Positions 57,280-64,000 of a DNA stretch of 64,000 bases are shown here, in pieces. Origin of the DNA: Parageobacillus sp. KH3-4. Its GTDB lineage: Bacteria > Bacillota > Bacilli > Bacillales > Anoxybacillaceae. The notes under the pieces were generated by a model. It worked only from the letters and a program-made list of their open reading frames with translations, was not told the origin of the DNA and made no database searches. Position 1 is the first letter of the stretch, and each line of letters opens with the position of its first letter. The DNA lies in the NCBI RefSeq assembly GCF_022846435.1, contig NZ_AP025627.1, forward strand, positions 716,001 to 780,000, in the 5' to 3' direction. The position numbers were made by a program, and so were the translations under genes.

Positions 57280-59046
57280 ATGATGATGCGGAAAACGAAA
57301 ATCGTCTGTACGATTGGCCCTGCTAGTGAAAGCGTGGACAAGCTTGTGGAATTGATCAATGCTGGAATGAACGTGGCGCGTTTAAACTTTTCCCACGGAG
57401 ATTATGCGGAACATGGACGGCGCATTCAAAACATTCGCGAAGCGGTAAAACGGACGGGAAAAACGGTAGCGATTCTTTTAGATACAAAAGGCCCGGAAAT
57501 TCGCACGCATAATATGGAAAACGGAGCGATTGAGCTAAAAGAAGGAGAACAGCTTATCATTTCTATGAGAGAAGTGCTTGGGACACCGGAGAAAATTTCC
57601 GTTACGTACGAAAAGCTAGTTGATGATGTTGCGCCCGGAGCAAAAATTCTTCTCGATGACGGTTTAATCGGATTAGAAGTGATTTCGGTCGATCAACAAG
57701 CGCGCGAAATCGTGACAAGGGTATTAAATGGGGGCGTGCTGAAAAACAAAAAAGGGGTTAACGTGCCTGGGGTTCGCGTCAATTTGCCGGGCATTACAGA
57801 TAAAGACCGCCAAGATATTTTGTTTGGTATCGAGCAAGGTGTTGATTTTATCGCTGCTTCGTTTGTGCGACGCGCTTCTGACGTGTTGGAAATCCGCGAG
57901 CTGCTTGAGGCAAACAACGCGCTTCATATTCAAATCATCGCAAAAATCGAAAATCAAGAAGGCGTTGATAATATTGATGAAATTTTAGAAGTCGCTGATG
58001 GGCTTATGGTGGCGCGCGGCGATCTTGGTGTGGAAATTCCAGCAGAAGAAGTGCCGCTTATCCAAAAAGCGCTGATTAAAAAATGCAATATGCTTGGCAA
58101 ACCGGTTATCACGGCTACACAAATGCTAGATTCGATGCAGCGCAACCCGAGACCGACGCGGGCGGAGGCAAGCGATGTCGCGAATGCGATTTTTGATGGA
58201 ACAGATGCGGTGATGTTATCTGGAGAAACAGCGGCAGGGCACTATCCAGTAGAAGCGGTAAAAACCATGCACCAAATTGCTTTGCGCACAGAACAAGCGC
58301 TACAATACCGAGAAATATTAGCACAACGGACAAAAGAAAGCGCGACGACGATTACCGATGCAATTGGCCAGTCTGTTGCGCATACGGCGTTAAATCTAGA
58401 TGTGGCTGCTATCGTAACGCCGACGGTGAGCGGAAAAACGGCAGGAATGGTGTCAAAATATCGTCCGAAGGCACCGATTGTAGCGGTTACTTCCGACGAA
58501 TCTGTATCGCGCAAATTGGCGCTCATATGGGGAGTGTATTCACAAGTTGCTCCACAAGTGAACACGACCGATGAAATGCTTGATATTGCCGTGGAAGCGG
58601 CGATAAAATCAGGAGTAGTAAAACATGGTGATTTAGTCGTCATTACTGCGGGAGTTCCAGTTGGAGAAACGGGGTCGACGAACTTGATGAAAGTGCATGT
58701 GATCGGGGATATTATCGCGAAAGGGCAAGGAATCGGTCGTAAGTCTGCGTTCGGAAAGGCGGTTATTGCGAAAACGGCGGAAGAGGCTATCAACAAAATG
58801 GTAGAAGGCGGAATTTTAGTAACGTACGGCACGGATGCCGACATGATGGAAGCGCTGGAAAAAGCGGCGGCGATTATTACCGAGGAAGGCGGATTAACGA
58901 GCCACGCCGCAGTCGTTGGTTTAAGCCTCGGCATTCCTGTTATTGTCGGTGTAGAAAACGCGACATCGATTTTAAAAGACGGGCAGGAGATTACGGTTGA
59001 TGCCGGATTTGGCGCTGTTTATCAAGGGCACGCAAGCGTGTTATAA
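57280..59046 (+). CDS. pyk: Pyruvate kinase with C-terminal extra domain
   Basis: A 588-aa enzyme converting PEP and ADP to pyruvate and ATP. Core: [48 protein letters not shown] (catalytic Lys), [11 protein letters not shown], and [15 protein letters not shown]. After about residue 475 comes the extra C-terminal domain of Bacillus-type enzymes, with [19 protein letters not shown], the PEP-synthase/PPDK phosphohistidine-like motif. ATG at 57280, 57283 or 57286 are all possible behind AAAGGAAG. Second gene of pfkA-pyk. Confidence 0.97.
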   Translation: MMMRKTKIVCTIGPASESVDKLVELINAGMNVARLNFSHGDYAEHGRRIQNIREAVKRTGKTVAILLDTKGPEIRTHNMENGAIELKEGEQLIISMREVLGTPEKISVTYEKLVDDVAPGAKILLDDGLIGLEVISVDQQAREIVTRVLNGGVLKNKKGVNVPGVRVNLPGITDKDRQDILFGIEQGVDFIAASFVRRASDVLEIRELLEANNALHIQIIAKIENQEGVDNIDEILEVADGLMVARGDLGVEIPAEEVPLIQKALIKKCNMLGKPVITATQMLDSMQRNPRPTRAEASDVANAIFDGTDAVMLSGETAAGHYPVEAVKTMHQIALRTEQALQYREILAQRTKESATTITDAIGQSVAHTALNLDVAAIVTPTVSGKTAGMVSKYRPKAPIVAVTSDESVSRKLALIWGVYSQVAPQVNTTDEMLDIAVEAAIKSGVVKHGDLVVITAGVPVGETGSTNLMKVHVIGDIIAKGQGIGRKSAFGKAVIAKTAEEAINKMVEGGILVTYGTDADMMEALEKAAAIITEEGGLTSHAAVVGLSLGIPVIVGVENATSILKDGQEITVDAGFGAVYQGHASVL

Positions 59047-59054
59047 GGTATAAT

Positions 59055-59085
59055 AAAAACAGAGAGAAATTCTCTGTTTTTATTC
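59055..59085 (+). terminator. Terminator after pyk
   Basis: AAAACAGAGA and TCTCTGTTTT around GAAAT, then TATT. Confidence 0.85.
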
Positions 59086-59108
59086 TTTTTCCGAAAGGGA
59101 GAAAAAAG

Positions 59109-59495
59109 ATGAAATGGTTTATCGGAATGTTGATCGTTATTCCCGCCTTGGAAATCGCTTTGTTTATTCTCTCCGGCAAACTGATTGGTGTATGGTCGAC
59201 GGTTGCGCTTATCGTGCTTACCGGGATAATGGGGGTGTGGCTCGCGAAGCGGCAGGGACTGGCTGTCATTGAAGAAACAAAACGAGAGCTTTTCTATGGA
59301 CGCCTTCCGAGCGGAGCGATACTCGACGGAATTTGTGTGTTTATCGGCGGCGTGCTTTTATTAACGCCAGGTTTTTTGACAGATGTGGTTGGCGTTTTTC
59401 TTCTTCTTCCTGCTACCCGATCTATTGTTAAGCCGTATATCGCGCGTTGGTTAAAGTCGCTTTTTGATACAAAAACGTTTTTCTTTTATAGATAA
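59109..59495 (+). CDS. fxsA: FxsA-family membrane protein
   Basis: A 128-aa inner-membrane protein with three hydrophobic segments (about 3-20, 27-45 and 72-95). The FxsA pattern is seen: PALEIALFILSGKLIG, TGIMGVWLAKRQGL, and DGICVFIGGVLLLTPGFLTDVVG. In E. coli FxsA relieves phage F exclusion of T7; its normal role is unknown. GGGAGAAAAAAG precedes ATG 59109. B. subtilis counterpart is YtzA. Confidence 0.88.
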   Translation: MKWFIGMLIVIPALEIALFILSGKLIGVWSTVALIVLTGIMGVWLAKRQGLAVIEETKRELFYGRLPSGAILDGICVFIGGVLLLTPGFLTDVVGVFLLLPATRSIVKPYIARWLKSLFDTKTFFFYR

Positions 59496-59530
59496 AAAAG
59501 AGCCTTTCCTGCGCTGAAAGGCTCTTTGCA
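59496..59530. terminator. Two-way terminator between fxsA and ytvI
   Basis: AAAGAGCCTTTC and GAAAGGCTCTTT around CTGCGCT. Confidence 0.9.
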
Positions 59531-59535
59531 TATTT

Positions 59536-60654
59536 TTATGATGCCGGCTTTCCAATAATAAAATTCCAAATATCGCGAAATACGTTGGCGCTGTGCAGCG
59601 TGCGGATGATGACAAGCGTAACGGGCCCAACGATTAACCCGAGAAAACCGATTAATTTAAATCCAACAAATAACGCCACCAACGTAGCGAGTGGATCGAG
59701 TCCGATCGATGACGATAATACTTTCGGCTCCATGATTTGCCGCTGAACGAGCACGATAATATAAAGCACGCCTAACCCGATGGCAAACGGTACATCGCCG
59801 CTTGCCGCCGCGTAAATAATCCAAGGAACAAAGACGATTCCCGTTCCTAAGTATGGTAAAATATCGACAAGCCCAATAATAAGGGCAATAGTAATGGCGT
59901 AGTCGACGCCGAGAATTAGCAATCCGATCAATACAATGACCGTGGTGATGGAAATAAGTGTGGCTTGCGCTTTAATAAAGCCAAATAGCGCCTTTTTTAA
60001 ATCGAGAAATACCGTTTTTCCGCTCTTGTGCGCTTTTGCCGGCAAAATTTTTTGGACCATTCCGGTAAGACGATACCAGTCTTTGCTAATGAAAAATGTG
60101 GCCAACAGCGAAAAAATAAAGACGGTAGCCACATTCGGGAGCCAAGCGAGCAGCTGAGGAATATTTTGCAGCACGTGCTGGATAAATTGTCCGACCGTCG
60201 TTGCGATTTGTGTACCTACTGCTTGGATATTGTTCATAATGGTATCTTGCTGGCTGGCATCTAGATTTTTAAATAGGACAGCCAAGTCATGATAAAGCGG
60301 GATGATTTGCTGAGCGAAAAACGTTTCAATATACGTAACTAATTTTTGGAATTTTTCTGGCACGACATTTGCCAAATATTGCGTTCCAGAAACAATTTCC
60401 GCAATCAGCAAAGTAACTAGACCAGCTACCAGTGCGAATAATACAATTAATGTCACGACCACCGCCAACCATCTTGGCATTTTTACTTTCATTTCGAGAA
60501 AATTGACGAGCGGATTGATAAGGAATGCAATAAAAAACGCAATAATAAACGGGTATGTAACCGTTGATACATAATAAAGAGCGATTGCGCCGAAAACGAC
60601 GATAGCGATCACCAACAAAAAGCGCAAAAAGCTATATAAGTGATGACGGGACAA
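59536..60654 (-). CDS. ytvI: AI-2E-family transporter-like membrane protein YtvI
   Basis: A 372-aa protein of the AI-2E/PerM permease family (formerly UPF0118), with about seven or eight membrane helices: two near the N-terminus (10-60), one at 66-85, a soluble middle (90-150), and a C-terminal cluster from 155. Family motif near the end: GFKLIGFLGLIVGPVTLVII. Named in Bacillus as sporulation integral membrane protein YtvI. Start is TTG 60654, 6 nt after GGGGGTG. Converges on fxsA. Confidence 0.88.
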   Translation of the reverse strand: MSRHHLYSFLRFLLVIAIVVFGAIALYYVSTVTYPFIIAFFIAFLINPLVNFLEMKVKMPRWLAVVVTLIVLFALVAGLVTLLIAEIVSGTQYLANVVPEKFQKLVTYIETFFAQQIIPLYHDLAVLFKNLDASQQDTIMNNIQAVGTQIATTVGQFIQHVLQNIPQLLAWLPNVATVFIFSLLATFFISKDWYRLTGMVQKILPAKAHKSGKTVFLDLKKALFGFIKAQATLISITTVIVLIGLLILGVDYAITIALIIGLVDILPYLGTGIVFVPWIIYAAASGDVPFAIGLGVLYIIVLVQRQIMEPKVLSSSIGLDPLATLVALFVGFKLIGFLGLIVGPVTLVIIRTLHSANVFRDIWNFIIGKPAS

Positions 60655-60768
60655 TGTTTCACCCCCATAATTTTTCCATAGTTATATATTACAGGTTTCA
60701 TTACGTATGTGCAAAGAGAAAAGTTTCAAGCATGGCACATTAAAATTAAAGAAAGGAAGAGCAATCTC

Positions 60769-61224
60769 GTGAATGGACCAATATTGTTTTTGCTGATTTT
60801 ATTTATTATTGGATTGATTGCCAAAAATCAATCATTAATGATTGCGGTTGCTGTTTTATTGATCATCAAAATGATCGGATTGGAAGGAAAATGGCTACCT
60901 GTGATTCACGAAAAAGGAATTCATTGGGGGGTTACGATCATTACGATCGCCGTATTGGCGCCGATTGCTACGGGAGAGATTGGATTTAAGGAATTAGTTG
61001 CTTCATTGCAGTCTTTTTCAGCGTGGATTGCGCTGTTATCGGGAATTTTTGTCGCGTTGGTTGCCAAAGGCGGGATCACATTATTGTCGACAGATCCGCA
61101 TATGACGGCTGCTCTCGTATTTGGAACGATCATTGCCGTGTCGTTTTTTCACGGCGTTGCCGTTGGACCGCTTATCGGCGCGGGAATTGCTTATATGGTT
61201 ATGAAAGTGATAGAATATTTTTAG
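60769..61224 (+). CDS. ytwI: UPF0756 (DUF441) membrane protein YtwI
   Basis: A 151-aa protein with four or five hydrophobic helices and the DUF441 motifs LIGLIAKNQSLMIAVAVLL, GIHWGVTIITIAVLAPIATG, and LVAKGGITLL. Start is GTG 60769 with AGGAAGAG upstream; upstream in-frame codons to 60709 overlap the promoter region. Between ytvI and citZ as in B. subtilis. Function unknown. Confidence 0.88.
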   Translation: MNGPILFLLILFIIGLIAKNQSLMIAVAVLLIIKMIGLEGKWLPVIHEKGIHWGVTIITIAVLAPIATGEIGFKELVASLQSFSAWIALLSGIFVALVAKGGITLLSTDPHMTAALVFGTIIAVSFFHGVAVGPLIGAGIAYMVMKVIEYF

Positions 61225-61277
61225 ATATCCTATTTTTAAGTTATTTTTGTGTAATACAAAGAATAAGTGGTTTCTGA

Positions 61278-61306
61278 TTCACAAAAGTCAGATAATTGTT
61301 TATAAT
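61278..61306 (+). promoter_or_regulatory. SigA promoter of citZ
   Basis: TTCACA (61278-61283, 5/6), a 17-bp spacer and TATAAT (61301-61306). The start near 61313 gives a leader of about 210 nt. ATAATTGTTTAT overlapping the -10 is a possible half site for CcpC. Confidence 0.8.
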
Positions 61307-61312
61307 ATAGAC

Positions 61313-61523
61313 ATGGGCGCTTTACCGCTATCCTTTTGTCACATTCTATTCTAGTAAAAGGCGGCGACATAAAATTATTAATAATATAAAATGTAAGCAC
61401 TTTCTGCCTTTTTACTTACTTTTACGTGTGATTCTTTTATCTTCATTTCGAGCAAGCGCTCGCTCTCATATTTTACCAAGGCAATTGGGAGAAGGGGAAT
61501 TTTAAAGAAAAGGAGAGATCATG
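61313..61523 (+). promoter_or_regulatory. Long citZ leader with hairpins
   Basis: The leader holds no gene. It contains a hairpin with CCTTTT (61332) and AAAAGG (61356) extended by CCG/CGG, the palindrome ATTATTAATAAT near 61377, the cre at 61392, and a CGAGC-AAGC-GCTCG hairpin near 61450. In B. subtilis the citZ leader is a target of CcpA and of aconitase binding. Confidence 0.5.
61392..61405 (+). promoter_or_regulatory. cre box in the citZ leader
   Basis: TGTAAGCACTTTCT matches the cre consensus at 12 of 14 positions and differs by one base from the known B. subtilis citZ cre as I recall it. Its centre lies about 85 nt after the predicted start: roadblock repression. Confidence 0.7.
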
Positions 61524-62642
61524 ATGACAGTAACACGCGGTCTAGAAGGGGTTGTCGCAACTACATCAAGCATCAGTTCGATTATTGATGACACGCTAAC
61601 GTACGTAGGCTATAGTATCGATGATTTAGCAGAGAACGCTACGTTCGAAGAGGTTGTGTATTTGCTTTGGCACCGTGAGCTTCCGACAAAACAGCAGTTG
61701 GAAGAATTAAAGCAACAATTGGCGGAAAATGCGACAATTCCGAAAGAAATTATTGAACATTTTAAAATGTATCCAATCGATAAAGTCCATCCGATGGCAG
61801 CGTTGCGGACAGCGATTTCTATGTTAGGGCTTTACGATGAAGAAGCGGATGTCATGACAAAAGAAGCAAACTATCGTAAAGCGATTCGCTTGCAAGCGAA
61901 AATTCCGACGGTCGTTACCGCTTTCGCCCGCGTGCGAAAGGGATTGGATCCTGTCGAGCCAAGAAAAGATCTAGGATTCGCGGCGAATTTCCTCTATATG
62001 TTAACGGGCGAAGAGCCGAATGAAACGGCGGTGGAAGCGTTCAACAAAGCGCTCGTCTTACATGCAGACCATGAATTGAACGCGTCGACATTTACTGCGC
62101 GCGTCTGTGTAGCGACATTGTCGGACGTTTACTCTGGCATAACAGCGGCGATTGGGGCGCTGAAAGGACCGCTTCACGGCGGCGCGAATGAAGCAGTAAT
62201 GAAAATGTTGAAAGAAATTGGAACGATTGATAACGTCGAACCGTATATCCGCGAAAAATTAGAAAACAAAGAAAAAATTATGGGATTTGGCCATCGCGTT
62301 TACCGCAAAGGGGATCCACGCGCGAAGCATTTGAGAAAAATGTCAGAGAAATTAACAAAACTTGTTGGCGAACCACACTGGTATGAAATGTCGGCGAAAA
62401 TTGAAGAGATTGTCACTTCTGAAAAATCGTTGCCGCCAAATGTTGATTTTTACTCGGCGTCTGTTTATCACTGTTTAGGAATTGACCATGACTTATTTAC
62501 GCCGATTTTTGCCGTAAGCCGCATGTCTGGATGGCTTGCGCATATTTTGGAACAATACGATAACAATCGTCTCATCCGTCCGCGCGCAGAATATACAGGC
62601 CCGACGAAGCGGACATATGTTCCGATTGAACAACGTGGTTAA
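61524..62642 (+). CDS. citZ: Citrate synthase II
   Basis: A 372-aa enzyme condensing oxaloacetate with acetyl-CoA. Motifs: HADHELNASTFTARV (catalytic His), GALKGPLHGGANEAVM (second His) and SGWLAHILEQYDNNRLIRPRAEY. The catalytic Asp is in LPPNVDFYSASVY. Second ATG (61524) chosen for its 8-nt spacing from AGGAG and for the match to the B. subtilis start; 61521 is possible. First gene of the citZ-icd-(mdh) TCA operon. Confidence 0.97.
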   Translation: MTVTRGLEGVVATTSSISSIIDDTLTYVGYSIDDLAENATFEEVVYLLWHRELPTKQQLEELKQQLAENATIPKEIIEHFKMYPIDKVHPMAALRTAISMLGLYDEEADVMTKEANYRKAIRLQAKIPTVVTAFARVRKGLDPVEPRKDLGFAANFLYMLTGEEPNETAVEAFNKALVLHADHELNASTFTARVCVATLSDVYSGITAAIGALKGPLHGGANEAVMKMLKEIGTIDNVEPYIREKLENKEKIMGFGHRVYRKGDPRAKHLRKMSEKLTKLVGEPHWYEMSAKIEEIVTSEKSLPPNVDFYSASVYHCLGIDHDLFTPIFAVSRMSGWLAHILEQYDNNRLIRPRAEYTGPTKRTYVPIEQRG

Positions 62643-62652
62643 TTAGTTTATA

Positions 62653-62684
62653 AAAGGTGAGAAGATAGTTCTATTCTCACCTTT
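62653..62684 (+). terminator. Intercistronic hairpin between citZ and icd
   Basis: AAAGGTGAGAA (62653-62663) pairs perfectly with TTCTCACCTTT (62674-62684). The T-run is only three bases, so it may be a partial terminator or an mRNA stabiliser setting the citZ to icd ratio. Confidence 0.55.
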
Positions 62685-62710
62685 CAAACAAAAATATATT
62701 GGAGGTTGTT

Positions 62711-63985
62711 ATGGTGACGCAAGGGGAAAAAATTACAGTAACAAATGGTGTGCTAAACGTACCAAACAATCCGATTATTCCATTTATTGAAGGGGACGGG
62801 ACAGGACCGGACATTTGGGCGGCGGCATCCCGCGTGTTAGAAGCCGCGGTAGAAAAGGCGTATAAAGGCGAAAAGAAAATTGTTTGGAAAGAAGTTCTCG
62901 CAGGTGAAAAAGCGTACAAGCAAACCGGTGAGTGGCTTCCACAAGAAACGCTTGATGTTATTCGTGAATACATAATTGCTATTAAAGGTCCATTAACGAC
63001 TCCGGTCGGCGGCGGCATTCGTTCGTTGAACGTAGCGCTGCGCCAAGAATTGGATTTATTCGTTTGCTTGCGCCCTGTCCGCTATTTTAAAGGCGTTCCT
63101 TCTCCGGTAAAACGCCCTGAAGATACGGACATGGTCATTTTCCGTGAAAATACGGAAGATATTTATGCAGGAATCGAGTACGCAAAAGGAACACCGGAAG
63201 TGAAAAAAGTGATTGATTTCTTGCAGAATGAAATGGGTGTTCGCAAAATCCGCTTCCCGGAAACGTCCGGTATCGGCATTAAACCAATTTCCGAGCAAGG
63301 ATCGAAGCGGCTGGTGCGCGCCGCAATTAACTACGCGATTGAACATGGCCGGAAATCGGTTACGCTTGTTCACAAAGGAAATATTATGAAATTTACGGAG
63401 GGCGCATTTAAAAATTGGGGTTATGAGTTAGCAGAGGAAGAATTTGGCGATAAAGTATTTACATGGGCGCAATATGACCGAATTGTCGAAACAGAAGGAA
63501 AAGAAGCGGCGAATAAGGCACTAGCAGAAGCGGAAGAATCCGGAAAAATTATCATCAAAGACGTCATTGCCGATATTTTCTTACAACAAATTTTGACACG
63601 TCCGCGTGAGTTTGATGTTGTAGCGACGATGAACTTAAACGGCGATTACATTTCTGACGCGTTAGCAGCGCAAGTCGGCGGCATTGGCATCGCGCCGGGA
63701 GCGAACATTAACTACGAAACAGGGCATGCGATTTTTGAAGCTACTCACGGAACGGCTCCGAAATATGCTGGATTAGACAAAGTGAACCCGTCGTCTGTCA
63801 TTTTGTCCGGTGTGATGATGTTTGAACATCTCGGCTGGAACGAGGCGGCGAAGCTCATTGTCGATGCATTGGAAAAAACGATTGCTGCAAAAATCGTCAC
63901 ATACGATTTTGCCCGCCTCATGGAAGGCGCTACAGAAGTGAAATGCTCGGAATTCGCTGACGCAATCATTCGCAATATGGAATAA
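62711..63985 (+). CDS. icd: NADP-dependent isocitrate dehydrogenase
   Basis: A 424-aa enzyme producing 2-oxoglutarate and NADPH. Motifs: [29 protein letters not shown] (with the substrate Ser that kinases phosphorylate in E. coli), [33 protein letters not shown] and [31 protein letters not shown] ends 5 nt before ATG 62711; a GTG at 62714 is an alternative. After its stop the window ends in AGAGAGGATG, probably the ribosome-site region of mdh. Confidence 0.97.
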   Translation: MVTQGEKITVTNGVLNVPNNPIIPFIEGDGTGPDIWAAASRVLEAAVEKAYKGEKKIVWKEVLAGEKAYKQTGEWLPQETLDVIREYIIAIKGPLTTPVGGGIRSLNVALRQELDLFVCLRPVRYFKGVPSPVKRPEDTDMVIFRENTEDIYAGIEYAKGTPEVKKVIDFLQNEMGVRKIRFPETSGIGIKPISEQGSKRLVRAAINYAIEHGRKSVTLVHKGNIMKFTEGAFKNWGYELAEEEFGDKVFTWAQYDRIVETEGKEAANKALAEAEESGKIIIKDVIADIFLQQILTRPREFDVVATMNLNGDYISDALAAQVGGIGIAPGANINYETGHAIFEATHGTAPKYAGLDKVNPSSVILSGVMMFEHLGWNEAAKLIVDALEKTIAAKIVTYDFARLMEGATEVKCSEFADAIIRNME

Positions 63986-64000
63986 AACGAAGAGAGGATG

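Noticed and set aside
59536-60654. YtvI as a quorum-sensing AI-2 exporter
   Set aside because: The family name is historical; position and annotation in Bacillus point to a sporulation membrane protein, and no lux-type genes are near.
63998-64000. ATG at the last three bases as the mdh start
   Set aside because: It directly follows AGAGAGG with no spacing, so it is probably part of the ribosome-site region; the true start should lie outside the window.

Overview
The window is a stretch of conserved chromosome from a thermophilic, spore-forming Bacillaceae, most likely Geobacillus, Parageobacillus or Anoxybacillus. The basis is gene content and order that follow the ytnP-to-icd region of Bacillus subtilis as I remember it, together with TyrS, PfkA and Pyk proteins whose lengths (419, 319 and 588 aa) and sequences closely resemble the Bacillus (Geobacillus) stearothermophilus enzymes. 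Nearly all genes are intact. I see no insertion sequence, prophage, CRISPR array, tRNA or rRNA.

Layout. 1-4.2 kb: end of ytnP, ytzB, then ytoP, a DUF84 nucleotidase and ytpP-ytpQ-ytpR. 4.2-9.7 kb: sftA, murC, the ytxG-ytxH-ytxJ stress operon and a small decayed gene. 9.8-17 kb: carbon-control block with aroA, ccpA, acuABC (reverse strand) and acsA. 17-25 kb: a class A penicillin-binding protein, tyrS under a Tyr T-box, rpsD with its leader, dgcP, ytsP and hisJ. 25-36 kb: ezrA, iscS-thiI, sspA, mbcS, nadK2, sppA, yteJ, ytfI-gerW and tpx. 36-43 kb: ytxK, ackA, moaB, a hypothetical gene, argGH and a universal stress protein. 43-50 kb: a 46-residue gene, ytkK, an M24 peptidase, ytkL, ytoI, ytpI, nrnA and the sporulation pair ytrH-ytrI. 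50-64 kb: dnaE, a FadR-type GntR regulator, accDA, pfkA-pyk, fxsA, ytvI, ytwI and citZ-icd.

Several genes are tied together by CcpA. Candidate cre boxes lie at acsA, ackA (two), citZ and ccpA itself, so acetate excretion, acetate uptake and TCA entry appear to be under one regulator encoded in the same window. AcuA and AcuC, which set AcsA acetylation, sit divergent from acsA. Convergent gene pairs repeatedly share one near-symmetrical hairpin as a two-way terminator.

I did not find an obviously new multi-gene system. The signal I would look at first is a 15-bp perfect inverted repeat around the SigG promoter and ribosome site of sspA. Its geometry would mask the start codon in read-through mRNA from thiI but not in mRNA started at the SigG promoter. 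Other leads are a FadR-type operator and a GTA codon at the expected start of the regulator before accDA, a possible structured RNA between sftA and murC, a small decayed membrane gene, an unlisted 46-aa gene, and an SDR protein lacking the catalytic tyrosine. All promoter, terminator and operator calls come from reading motifs by eye.
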